From assembly GCA_947176545.1 (NCBI GenBank), contig CAMWRB010000006.1, forward strand, positions 1 through 19,597: DNA of 19,597 nucleotides, in the 5' to 3' direction. Position 1 is the first letter of the stretch; every line of letters starts with the position of its first letter. Shown here piece after piece: positions 1 through 7,219 of this stretch. The translations under genes were made by a program, and so were the position numbers. Source of the DNA: an uncultured Porphyromonadaceae bacterium (lineage in GTDB: Bacteria; Bacteroidota; Bacteroidia; Bacteroidales; Muribaculaceae). Below the pieces are notes generated by a model. The model did not search any database. It was given only the letters and a program-made list of their open reading frames with translations, and was not told where the DNA came from.

Positions 1-625
1 CTTCGAGAGATATTGCTTCCTTGCTTACGGGGTGGATGAATTCTATTTTTTTGGCAAGGAGGGAGATGCCGCCGTAGGGGTTGCTGCGCTTTGCTCCGTA
101 TTTTAGGTCTCCTTTGATGGCATTGCCCATAGAGGAGAGCTGCAGGCGTATCTGGTGCTTACGTCCGGTCAGCAGATTGACTTCAAGTATGGTATACCTC
201 TCCCCTGTTGCCACGGTTTTATATTCAAGTATGGCATTCTTGGCCTTAGGGTCGTTTTGATCGGTGATATAGGATTTGTTGATTTTCTCTATATTTGCCA
301 TATAGGTTTTAAGTCTGGCTTCAGGTTCGGCAGGCTTGCCCTCTACCATTGCCCAATAGGTCTTGTGTATTTCACCTCTGCGCAACATATCATTCAGTCG
401 CGTCAATGCCTTTGAGGTTTTGGCAAATATTACCAATCCGGCTACAGGACGGTCTATGCGGTGCACTACACCGCAGAAAACATTCCCGGGCTTATTATAT
501 TTCTCCTTCAGATATTCCTTGACAGTTTCAGAGAGCGGTTTGTCACCGGTTTTGTCACCCTGTACAATCTCCCCGACTTCCTTGTAGACCACTATTATGT
601 GGTTATCCTCATAAACGACTTTCAT
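1..625 (-). CDS. RluA-family RNA pseudouridine synthase (C-terminus cut by window edge)
   Basis: Read on the minus strand from ATG at 623-625, the frame stays open for 208 codons and runs off the window at base 1, so the C-terminus is missing. The catalytic signature of RluA-type uridine-to-pseudouridine isomerases is visible as HRIDRPVAGL, with the expected catalytic aspartate at residue 58. Downstream come the family's TGRKHQIRLQL block (about residues 153-163) and a GDLKYG block. The protein starts almost directly with the catalytic domain and has no N-terminal S4 RNA-binding domain, as in short RluA-like synthases of Bacteroidales. The exact RNA target (rRNA or tRNA) cannot be told. It has its own promoter-like sequence and is separated from ompA by a terminator, so it is probably a separate transcription unit. 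Confidence 0.9.
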   Translation of the reverse strand, partial: MKVVYEDNHIIVVYKEVGEIVQGDKTGDKPLSETVKEYLKEKYNKPGNVFCGVVHRIDRPVAGLVIFAKTSKALTRLNDMLRRGEIHKTYWAMVEGKPAEPEARLKTYMANIEKINKSYITDQNDPKAKNAILEYKTVATGERYTILEVNLLTGRKHQIRLQLSSMGNAIKGDLKYGAKRSNPYGGISLLAKKIEFIHPVSKEAISLE

Positions 626-678
626 TATAATTCAGTTGTATAAGAATCATTTTAATCAAGCACAGCAGACTTCAAATA

Positions 679-686
679 CAAAGATA
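679..686 (-). promoter_or_regulatory. Bacteroidota -7 promoter element upstream of the pseudouridine synthase gene
   Basis: The minus strand reads TATCTTTG, an exact match to the Bacteroidota -7 consensus TAnnTTTG, 53 bases upstream of the ATG at 625. I see no good TTTG/TTG at the usual -33 distance: the nearest TTTG is only about 14 bases upstream. The call therefore rests on the -7 element and its position. Confidence 0.45.
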
Positions 687-760
687 CGAATTTATACTCA
701 CAAATACCACCCATAAATGTTATAATAAGGCATATGGGCGCACTAATAAAGAGGTCAAGA

Positions 761-799
761 CAAAAAATAAGGGTACACTCCGAAGAGTATACCCTTATT
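761..799 (-). terminator. Intrinsic terminator of the OmpA-family gene
   Basis: A 15-bp stem pairs 766-780 with 785-799 around a four-base loop. In minus-strand RNA the loop is UUCG closed by C-G, the very stable tetraloop, and the only imperfect position becomes a G-U wobble. On the plus strand that position would be a C-A mismatch, which shows the structure is built for minus-strand RNA. The stem is followed on the minus strand by a run of Ts (761-767). It lies 25 bases past the ompA stop codon. Confidence 0.9.
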
Positions 800-824
800 A
801 ATTTTTTGATAAATCTGCTCTGTA

Positions 825-2027
825 TTATTCAGCGAGACGGATAGTCACTGCACGATCCAGAGGAGCAGCCTTTACACCGAGGTCAGTGAGGTTGTTAGCG
901 TCAGTCTTAACAACGAGCTGGTCAGCATTAACACCACACTTAACGAGGTAGTTCTTCACACCGTTTACGCGGTTTTCACGAAGAGCTGCGTTGATTTCGT
1001 CAGTACCGGTGTAGTTGTCAGCATAACCTGTGAGGACATATTTCTTGCCAGATTCCTGCATAACAGCAGCAACGCTCTTCAAGATAGTCTTTTCACGTGA
1101 TGAGAGACCGTACTGGTTGATGGGATAGTAAACAGTAGCGAGACCTTCGCAATCCATAGTCTTAGTTTCAACGGGACGACGGAGACAAGCGTCGAGCTGC
1201 TGCTGGAGGTTAGCGATCTGGTTCTCAGCGTTATTCAGCTTAGCTACGAGAGCATCACCCTCAGCATCTGTATACTTCCAAGTGGGGCATACCTGAGTAA
1301 CGGGGCAGTTCCATTCAGACTTACCGAAGTTGAAGTTAAGACCGAGAGAAGCAGAAACGTCGTGAGTAAGCTTTGGAAGGTCGAAGATTTCATACTGTAC
1401 ATCAACGAAGATGTCAACTACGCTGCTGAGACGGAAGTTGTTCTGCAGACCTACGTTAGCGAACATCCAAGTGTTGTGAGCGCGGTGCCAGTTGAAGTTA
1501 GTACCCTTCTGACCCATGTTGCGACCCCATGTCCAGTATGCACCTGCACCACCGTGAACAACTGCATTATAAACACGGTTGGGCTTGTAGCCACACCACC
1601 AGTTGGTGAGGTTAACCATTACATCAAATTCAGGACCGAGACCCATGAATTTCTCTGCATAGTAACCGGTGTTGCCGATAGCAGCGGGCATACCGTCCTT
1701 ATTATACTTAACATACTCACCGTTGGCTGTAGTTGCGCCCTTAGGCATAATCCAGTTTGCACCGAAGCGGAAACCGAAAGTAGGAGTAACCCACTTACCT
1801 ACGAAAAGGGCACCGTTAAAACCGAAGCGGTTCTTCAGGTCAGCCTTGATGTCATGCTTACCAAACATAACGTTGGAACCACCCTGAACTGTAAGGAACC
1901 AATTGTCCTTGTTCTTATTCACGAGGAGACCCTGTGAACAATCGGGCTCATAAGTAACCTCCTGCGCCATAGCGGAAGCACCGCCGAAAGCGAGAGCAGC
2001 AAGAGCCAGTAATACACTTTTTTTCAT
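825..2027 (-). CDS. OmpA-family outer membrane protein (N-terminal barrel, C-terminal OmpA peptidoglycan-binding domain)
   Basis: This is a 400-residue outer-membrane protein. Residues 1-21 form a signal peptide (MKKSVLLALAALAFGGASA, cleavage likely after AMA before Gln22). This sets the start at 2027, because the frame open upstream would bury the signal peptide. Residues about 38-235 look like amphipathic beta strands of a small barrel. Residues 255-283 form a short coiled coil (LNNAENQIANLQQQL). Residues about 296-398 are the OmpA_C domain, with TGYADNYTGTDEINAALREN then NRVNGVKNYL. D337 and R353 match the pair that binds diaminopimelate of peptidoglycan in OmpA_C domains. The protein thus probably ties the outer membrane to the cell wall and may act as a minor porin. 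Such proteins are abundant in Bacteroidales; the strong promoter and terminator here agree with high expression. It appears to be monocistronic. Confidence 0.93.
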   Translation of the reverse strand: MKKSVLLALAALAFGGASAMAQEVTYEPDCSQGLLVNKNKDNWFLTVQGGSNVMFGKHDIKADLKNRFGFNGALFVGKWVTPTFGFRFGANWIMPKGATTANGEYVKYNKDGMPAAIGNTGYYAEKFMGLGPEFDVMVNLTNWWCGYKPNRVYNAVVHGGAGAYWTWGRNMGQKGTNFNWHRAHNTWMFANVGLQNNFRLSSVVDIFVDVQYEIFDLPKLTHDVSASLGLNFNFGKSEWNCPVTQVCPTWKYTDAEGDALVAKLNNAENQIANLQQQLDACLRRPVETKTMDCEGLATVYYPINQYGLSSREKTILKSVAAVMQESGKKYVLTGYADNYTGTDEINAALRENRVNGVKNYLVKCGVNADQLVVKTDANNLTDLGVKAAPLDRAVTIRLAE

Positions 2028-2082
2028 AGAACAACAATATTTAAAATTAATAAAAATGTCCTTGTCGGTATCTTTGAGAGTG

Positions 2083-2111
2083 CAAAGATAATGGTTTTTC
2101 AATAAATCAAC
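2083..2111 (-). promoter_or_regulatory. Bacteroidota-type promoter of the OmpA-family gene
   Basis: The minus strand carries GTTG at 2108-2111 (-33 element, consensus TTTG) and, after 17 bases, TATCTTTG at 2083-2090 (-7 element, consensus TAnnTTTG). Transcription would start near 2076, giving a leader of about 50 bases that is A/T-rich just before the ATG at 2027. Confidence 0.75.
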
Positions 2112-2122
2112 ACGCATTTCTT

Positions 2123-2166
2123 AAAAAATGTTTTAAACCGCGCGATTTTTTTTAACATTTTTTTGA
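2123..2166 (-). terminator. Possible A/T-rich terminator of transketolase
   Basis: A 10-bp inverted repeat (aaaaaatgtt at 2123-2132, aacatttttt at 2155-2164) encloses a loop with the GC block ccgcgcg. On the minus strand the downstream arm ends in six Ts. It lies about 80 bases beyond the transketolase stop and just upstream of the ompA promoter. The stem is almost all A-T pairs, so termination may be weak; the call is by position and shape only. Confidence 0.4.
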
Positions 2167-2244
2167 TTTTCCGTTCTCGATGCGCATTAATCACACTTTC
2201 TTCTACACATTCTCAATATTATAAGTGATATAGAAATCTTCCGA

Positions 2245-4284
2245 TTATCTATTCTTATACCACTCCAATATCCTGTTGTAGATATTCTCGGCCGTATATC
2301 CGAACTTCTCCTCAAGCACCTTGGCGGGGGCGGAAGCTCCGAAACGTTCGAGTCCGTAAATCTCGAACTCACCTCTCATCACGGGATACAATACCGAGGG
2401 GAGACCGCTTGTCAGGCCGAATTCAGGAACACCCGCGGGTAACACGGATTCCCTATACCGAGCGTCCTGGTCCATGAACAATCCTATAGAGGGTATCGAT
2501 ACGACACGTGCCTTGATGTCTGAATCCGCAAGTTTCACGGCGGCATCAATCAGGAGCGATACATCTGAGCCGTTTCCGATAAGCACGATATCGGGACGTG
2601 ACTCATCACCGAACACCACATATCCGCCGCGTTCGGCAAGTGCGGCTTTCTGACGGCGTTCTTCTCCCGGAAGGTCGGCAACATCCTGGCGTGAGAAAAT
2701 CAAGACTGTGGGACGCTCCCGATTGGCCAATGCAAGACGATAAGCCTCTACGGTTTCAGCTGAGTCAGCCGGACGAAGCACCAGCATCGAGCGCTCACCC
2801 TTGAAGTTGCGCATCTGCTCCATCAGACGTATTTGCGCTTCATGTTCTATCGGCTGATGAGTCGGGCCATCCTCACCGACTCGGAATGAGTCGTGTGTAT
2901 ATATGTAGATTACAGGCAGCTGCATAAGTGCAGACATTCGGATAGCCGGCTTCATATAGTCTGAGAATACGAAGAATGTACCACAACCGCATATCAGACC
3001 GCCATGCAGGGCGATTCCGTTCATAATGCAGGCCATCGTAAGCTCCGCGACACCTGCCTGCAGGAATGCTCCCGAGAAATCACCGCGCAACAGAGCGTGA
3101 GTTTTCTTCAGGAAACCATCAGTCTTATCGCTGTTGGCGAGGTCTGCACTCGACACAATCATATTGCCGACATGTTCCGCCAGATAACCGAGCACTGCAG
3201 CCGAAGCATTGCGAGTAGCCATACCGGGTTTCAATTCAATCGAATCGAAATCAAGTTGAGGCATCTTTTGCCCAAGCCAATCACCGAGTGTGGCCGCTTT
3301 ATCAGGATTCTGAGACTTCCACGCATCAAACTCCTTATGCCATACGGCTGCGTTGCCGATGAGGTATTCCTTGCGCTCAGCGTACATCTCTCTTACGTCC
3401 TCAAAGATAACCCAGGGATTCTTCGGGTCTCCCCCAAGGTTAAGAACGGTTGCGTCAAGGTCGGCACCGGCTTTGGTCAGCGGTTGTCCGTGAGTTGAAA
3501 CCGCACCCTCCAACGAACTGCCGTCACTCTTGACCGCCTTGCGCGCCATTACGGTACGGCCTATTATCAATGTAGGCTTCTCTTTCTCATCCTTGGCTGC
3601 AGTCAGGGCGGCATCAATAGCCTCGGCATCAGAGCCGTCTATTTCGATAACATTCCATCCCCAAGCGCGGTATTTGGCTGCCGTATCCTCAGAAGTCACT
3701 TCATTGACCTTCGTGCTCAGCTGAACATCGTTGGCGTCGTAAAACATGATGAGGTTATGAAGTCCGAGAGCACCGGCTATACGACCCGCTCCCTGTGACA
3801 CCTCCTCCTGAATACCACCGTCAGAAACGAAAGCATATGTCTTGTGAGCAACAACCTCACCGAAACGGGCGGCAAGAAATCTTTCGGCGATAGCACAGCC
3901 TACAGCCATGACGTGTCCCTGTCCGAGGGGGCCGCTGGCGTTATCGACACCACGGACCACATCGAGTTCGGGATGTCCCGGTGTGACGCTCCCCCACTGT
4001 CTGAACTGCTGCAGCTCCTCAATGGTATACCGGCCGGTCATGGCCAACACGCTGTACAACATCGGAGACATGTGTCCCGGGTCCATGAAAAATCTGTCAC
4101 GGGCAACCCACATCGGGTCGTTGGGGTCATAGACGAGATGGCGAGCAAACAATACATTTGCGAAATCTGCACCACCCATTGCGCCACCCGGGTGACCGGA
4201 TTTTGCCTTTTCGACCATTTCCGCTATAAGTATGCGGATATTGTCAGCCGCTCTGTTGAGCATCTGGATTTCTCCTGATTGCAT
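2245..4284 (-). CDS. tkt: Transketolase
   Basis: This 679-residue protein transfers two-carbon ketol units between sugar phosphates in the non-oxidative pentose phosphate pathway, using thiamine diphosphate and a divalent metal in the cytoplasm. The full transketolase layout is visible. The N-terminal ThDP/metal domain has SGHPGG (H31), DPGHMSPMLYS (H71), GPLGQG and SDGGIQEEVSQGAGRIAG, the Bacteroidota version of the GDG metal motif. STHGQPL supplies H265. The Pyr domain has the catalytic glutamate E414 in GVAELTMACI and THDSFRVGEDGPTHQPIEH with H476. The C-terminal domain follows. Length matches the family. Two starts are possible: ATG at 4284, or an in-frame ATG at 4263 (M8). The second is preceded by AGGAG at an ideal spacing, and the conserved part begins right after it. 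No pentose-phosphate partner such as rpiB is next to it here. Confidence 0.96.
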   Translation of the reverse strand: MQSGEIQMLNRAADNIRILIAEMVEKAKSGHPGGAMGGADFANVLFARHLVYDPNDPMWVARDRFFMDPGHMSPMLYSVLAMTGRYTIEELQQFRQWGSVTPGHPELDVVRGVDNASGPLGQGHVMAVGCAIAERFLAARFGEVVAHKTYAFVSDGGIQEEVSQGAGRIAGALGLHNLIMFYDANDVQLSTKVNEVTSEDTAAKYRAWGWNVIEIDGSDAEAIDAALTAAKDEKEKPTLIIGRTVMARKAVKSDGSSLEGAVSTHGQPLTKAGADLDATVLNLGGDPKNPWVIFEDVREMYAERKEYLIGNAAVWHKEFDAWKSQNPDKAATLGDWLGQKMPQLDFDSIELKPGMATRNASAAVLGYLAEHVGNMIVSSADLANSDKTDGFLKKTHALLRGDFSGAFLQAGVAELTMACIMNGIALHGGLICGCGTFFVFSDYMKPAIRMSALMQLPVIYIYTHDSFRVGEDGPTHQPIEHEAQIRLMEQMRNFKGERSMLVLRPADSAETVEAYRLALANRERPTVLIFSRQDVADLPGEERRQKAALAERGGYVVFGDESRPDIVLIGNGSDVSLLIDAAVKLADSDIKARVVSIPSIGLFMDQDARYRESVLPAGVPEFGLTSGLPSVLYPVMRGEFEIYGLERFGASAPAKVLEEKFGYTAENIYNRILEWYKNR

Positions 4285-4397
4285 AAGTGTAATATAGTTA
4301 GATTTAGGTTAGAATGAAAATAATCGAAACCGGAAACGAAATAATATCCTTGAAGATATTTTCCCAAGTCTTTTAAATTTGAACTGTAATGAACAAA

Positions 4398-4429
4398 GAA
4401 TTGGTCAGACCACGGGGTCAGACCAATTC
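4398..4429 (-). terminator. Hairpin at the end of the MFS transporter gene, probable terminator
   Basis: A 9-bp outer stem (gaattggtc 4398-4406 with gaccaattc 4421-4429) and a 4-bp inner stem (gacc 4408-4411 with ggtc 4416-4419) are separated by one A-A mismatch and capped by a four-base loop. The MFS stop codon (4418-4420) lies inside the structure. The minus strand continues with only a short T-run (TTTGTT), so it could be an imperfect terminator or an RNA-stabilising 3' hairpin. Confidence 0.6.
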
Positions 4430-5794
4430 CTCTACTATTTCATCATTCCTGATATCATCATCTACAGGTATATCCTTATTGACATTCCGACATCCGATGA
4501 CAGCGTAATACAACAGATATACCAACATCGCTATAACCAGCCAATACGAGGCCATATATGAAACGGAACGGGCGATAGCATTCTGCACCAACGGCATCAC
4601 ACCTCCGCCGACTACCATCATCATAAATATACCCGACGCCTTTGCTGTATATTTGCCGAGGCCTTCGACAGCGAGATTGAAAATTCCACCCCACATGATT
4701 GAGGTACACAGTCCGCAGAGCACGAGCATCATCGCCGAGATGGGCACCTGTGCCATAGAGAAACCGGATTCTACGGAATATGCGGGCATCGATACTCTGA
4801 TGGATGTCGGCAGTAAGATGGCTAACAATATCAGAACTATCGCTACTGCCGATACGACGGTCAGTTGAATCTTGCTCGACACTTTGCCGGAGATTACGGA
4901 TGAAGACAGGCGACCGACGAGCATAAGCAACCAGTAGATGGCGGCGACGGCACCGGCTACCGCTGTGGCATTGGTTTCGATACCGCTGGCTGCAGAGTCG
5001 GAAAGCCAGAAAATCATGACTCCGGGAATACCGACTTCAAGACCCACATAGAAAAATATACCTATGACGCCGAGAACAGTATGACGGAAACTCCAGGGAG
5101 AATGCGCATTCTTTTCAGACGAATCACCATCTTTGCGCATATGAGGTTCGGGAATAGTAACTGATGATATGATAACGAATGCCAGTACAAACACACCCAT
5201 CGCTATCCAGAGCAAGGGGGCAACATCGGTCATTGATGTCTCTTTGGTAACATTGCCGATAAGCATTCCGACAAAAAGAGGAGTCAGTGTACCGGCCAAA
5301 GAATTGAGCGAACCGCCCAGTTGTATAAGCTGATTGCCCTTGTTGCCACCACCGCCAAGCATGTTGAGCATGGGATTGACTACCGTATTGAGCATGCACA
5401 CGCAGAAACCGGAAATGAATGCACCGAGAAGGTAAATGATGTAGTTGAGCATCACGTGGTCATCACCTACAGGGAAAACCGGAGTCTCTGCGCCGAAGAG
5501 GCTGGAGAGATACTGCACGAAAATACCTATCGCACCGATAGCGATAGCCCAGAGTGCCGTCTTCTTGTATCCTATCTTGACGAGTAGTGTTCCTGCGGGA
5601 ATACCCATTATGAGATAGGCAAGGAAGTTCATGAAGTTACCTACCATACCGGCCCAATGGTAATTATTTTGCCAGATAGTGCCGAACGGTGCCGCAAGGT
5701 TGGTAACGAACGATATCATTGCAAACAGGAAGAACATAGCGACTATGGCTACACTCCGTCCATTTGATTTTTTAGTCTGAGGTGTTGTAGACAT
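4418..5794 (-). CDS. MFS transporter, probably FucP-like sugar symporter
   Basis: This is a 458-residue integral membrane protein with about 12 hydrophobic segments in two halves. The first begins near residue 14 (VAIVAMFFLFAMISFVTNLA). A charged cytoplasmic stretch of about 25 residues in the middle (near 217-235, rich in R, K, D, E and S) separates the halves, as in the major facilitator superfamily. The region after the second helix (GIPAGTLLVKIGYKKTALWA) matches the conserved loop between helices 2 and 3. The pattern of an N-terminal half rich in N, F and G and a LGGGGNKGNQL-like loop resembles the fucose/galactose/glucose:H+ symporter (FHS) group. The substrate cannot be inferred. Its position just upstream of transketolase on the same strand could hint at a sugar role, but a 133-base gap and a hairpin separate them. 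Confidence 0.85.
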   Translation of the reverse strand: MSTTPQTKKSNGRSVAIVAMFFLFAMISFVTNLAAPFGTIWQNNYHWAGMVGNFMNFLAYLIMGIPAGTLLVKIGYKKTALWAIAIGAIGIFVQYLSSLFGAETPVFPVGDDHVMLNYIIYLLGAFISGFCVCMLNTVVNPMLNMLGGGGNKGNQLIQLGGSLNSLAGTLTPLFVGMLIGNVTKETSMTDVAPLLWIAMGVFVLAFVIISSVTIPEPHMRKDGDSSEKNAHSPWSFRHTVLGVIGIFFYVGLEVGIPGVMIFWLSDSAASGIETNATAVAGAVAAIYWLLMLVGRLSSSVISGKVSSKIQLTVVSAVAIVLILLAILLPTSIRVSMPAYSVESGFSMAQVPISAMMLVLCGLCTSIMWGGIFNLAVEGLGKYTAKASGIFMMMVVGGGVMPLVQNAIARSVSYMASYWLVIAMLVYLLYYAVIGCRNVNKDIPVDDDIRNDEIVEELV

Positions 5795-5900
5795 GTATTT
5801 TTCAGCTTTATATGTTTTACTATTTTTTTAATTTCTCAAAGAAGGTTATATGCTTGATTTTAGCCGGCTCACATATTATTACGGGAACAAGAGGAGACAT

Positions 5901-5940
5901 GTCAATACTGTCCTAAATACTGTTTAGCGTCAGTACTGTC
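5901..5940. repeat. Two near-identical 12-bp partly palindromic repeats at the yggS 3' end
   Basis: gtcaatactgtc (5901-5912) and gtcagtactgtc (5929-5940) differ at one base and are spaced 28 bases start to start. The second contains the perfect palindrome cagtactg and overlaps the yggS stop codon (5930-5932). A third actgt lies between them. They could be a protein-binding site ahead of the MFS gene or could arise by chance. Confidence 0.35.
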
Positions 5941-6601
5941 TCTCGCCGAAAATATATGTTCCGATACGAATCAGGTTTGAACCGGCTTTGACAGCAAGCC
6001 TCCAATCACCGCTCATACCCATCGAGAGTGTATCGAATCCACGCAAGCCAAGCGATTCATTCTCTCTTATGGTACGATAGATTGCAGCGATTCTTTCGAA
6101 GTCACTCATCACCAACGACTCGTCATCCGTATTGGAGGCCATACCCATTATGCCGCAGATATGCGTTGCCTTGAGTGATTCAAACCGTCGGCTGTTGAAA
6201 TAATCGAGCAATTCCTCTTCACTGAAGCCGAATTTTGTCTCTTCACGGGCGACATGCACCTGCATCAACACTCTTGTCACGACACCGGCACGCACCGACT
6301 CATTGTCTATATACTGCAGCAGATGTTCGGTATCGACACTCTCGATAAGAGCGGCACGGCCAATCACCTTACGCACCTTGTTGGTCTGGAGATGACCTAT
6401 AAAATGCCATCTGATATCCTTAGGGAGCACTTCTACTTTCTCGACAAATTCCTGCACACGGCTTTCTCCGAATAATCTCTGACCGGCATCATAAGCCTCC
6501 ATCAGAGCCTCGACGGGATGGAATTTGGAAACAGCGACGAGTTCCACGCCGGCCGGTATCTCCTCCCTTAGGGAATTTAAACGCTGAGCTATTGAGGACA
6601 T
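5930..6601 (-). CDS. yggS: YggS-family PLP-binding protein (PLP homeostasis)
   Basis: This 223-residue cytoplasmic protein belongs to the YggS/PLPBP family, which binds pyridoxal 5'-phosphate on a TIM-barrel without known enzymatic activity and keeps vitamin B6 and amino/keto acid pools balanced. The PLP lysine is K26 in ELVAVSKFHP. Other family blocks are FGESRVQEF, WHFIGHLQTNKVRKV, the ESVDT strand and the phosphate-binding end SMGMSGDWRLAVKAGSNLIRIGTYIFG. The start at 6601 puts the usual short N-terminal helix (MSSIAQRLNSLR) first. The longer open frame upstream would overlap the DUF4494 gene and has no family similarity. It begins 16 bases after the DUF4494 stop, so the two are very likely cotranscribed. 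Confidence 0.95.
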   Translation of the reverse strand: MSSIAQRLNSLREEIPAGVELVAVSKFHPVEALMEAYDAGQRLFGESRVQEFVEKVEVLPKDIRWHFIGHLQTNKVRKVIGRAALIESVDTEHLLQYIDNESVRAGVVTRVLMQVHVAREETKFGFSEEELLDYFNSRRFESLKATHICGIMGMASNTDDESLVMSDFERIAAIYRTIRENESLGLRGFDTLSMGMSGDWRLAVKAGSNLIRIGTYIFGERQY

Positions 6602-6617
6602 CGTGTTGATATGAATA

Positions 6618-7070
6618 TTAATCCTCCTTTGCGGATTTGGAACCGAGGTCAATGGGGAACACATCCATCAGAGGTGTCTCCGCTATAGAAGCTATCTCAT
6701 AATCCCCTAATGTACCCTTCATGCTTTCAAGGAAGTTGGCAAGCGCCATTTCGAAGTCTGCAGCCTGAACAAGCGCATACACGGGTGACTTTTTCTCAGC
6801 GCCGGTCTTTTCATCAAGCATGAGCATATTGTACTTGACCATATAATATTTATCTCCACGTTCGTCAAAGAAAATCTCCGCTATACGGGTCTTTTTGACA
6901 GCACTGACAGTAAAATCTCCGGATATGTACGGTTTCATCTCCTCAATGATACGGGATTCGGCTTCGGTAAAGCTTAACGCATCCACCAGATAAGGCTCGT
7001 TCGCCTTTTTTACAGTGCCATTCTCCTGCATTTTATCATATCTGATTTTACATTCAAACCAAAGTGCCAT
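6618..7070 (-). CDS. DUF4494 domain-containing protein
   Basis: This is a 150-residue soluble protein with no signal peptide or membrane segment. It begins MALWFECKIRYDK and contains the blocks NEPYLVDALSFTEAESRIIEEM (written here in part only) and DKYYMVKYNMLMLDEKTGAEKK, which I recognise as the DUF4494 family of Bacteroidota. The family has no established biochemical function. Its acidic and aromatic composition suggests a small alpha/beta protein. It is the first gene of a two-gene unit with yggS and has a well-placed promoter at 7105-7135. The link with YggS suggests some connection to PLP or amino-acid metabolism, but that is inference only. Confidence 0.85.
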   Translation of the reverse strand: MALWFECKIRYDKMQENGTVKKANEPYLVDALSFTEAESRIIEEMKPYISGDFTVSAVKKTRIAEIFFDERGDKYYMVKYNMLMLDEKTGAEKKSPVYALVQAADFEMALANFLESMKGTLGDYEIASIAETPLMDVFPIDLGSKSAKED

Positions 7071-7100
7071 AATAAAATTTTATTTGTTAGGGTATAAATC

Positions 7101-7131
7101 TTGACAAAGATACACTTTTTTTTTATATTTG
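7101..7131 (+). promoter_or_regulatory. Bacteroidota-type promoter of the DUF4492-cydAB operon
   Basis: The plus strand has TTG at 7101-7103 (-33) and, after 20 bases that include an 8-T tract, TATATTTG at 7124-7131 (-7, consensus TAnnTTTG). Transcription would begin near 7138, giving a leader of about 80 bases before the ATG at 7220. It shares almost all of its DNA with the opposite promoter at 7105-7135. Confidence 0.65.
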
Positions 7132-7135
7132 CCAA
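7105..7135 (-). promoter_or_regulatory. Bacteroidota-type promoter of the DUF4494-yggS operon
   Basis: The minus strand has TTG at 7133-7135 (-33) and, after 20 bases, TATCTTTG at 7105-7112 (-7). Transcription would start near 7098, about 28 bases before the ATG at 7070, with an A/T-rich leader ending AAATAAAATTTTATT. Confidence 0.65.
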
Positions 7136-7166
7136 TGAAATGAGAAATCTCTTGTAACTCTCTCCA

Positions 7167-7196
7167 ACCCCGCCTCTCCTAAATAATTGACGGGGT
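7167..7196 (+). promoter_or_regulatory. Small leader hairpin upstream of DUF4492-cydAB
   Basis: accccg (7167-7172) pairs with cggggt (7191-7196) around an 18-base loop, ending 23 bases before the start codon at 7220 within the predicted leader. The six-pair GC-rich stem could influence translation or mRNA stability. No known riboswitch pattern is recognised. Confidence 0.3.
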
Positions 7197-7219
7197 ACGG
7201 GCGAAGACAACCTGATGAC

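Noticed and set aside
1362..1937. A long open frame of 191 codons on the plus strand inside the OmpA gene
   Set aside because: It is antisense to a well-supported OmpA-family gene, has no family similarity and no leader; it is a shadow of that gene's codon use.
3004..3498. A 164-codon plus-strand open frame inside transketolase
   Set aside because: It is antisense to an unmistakable transketolase with all catalytic motifs; the composition is not protein-like.
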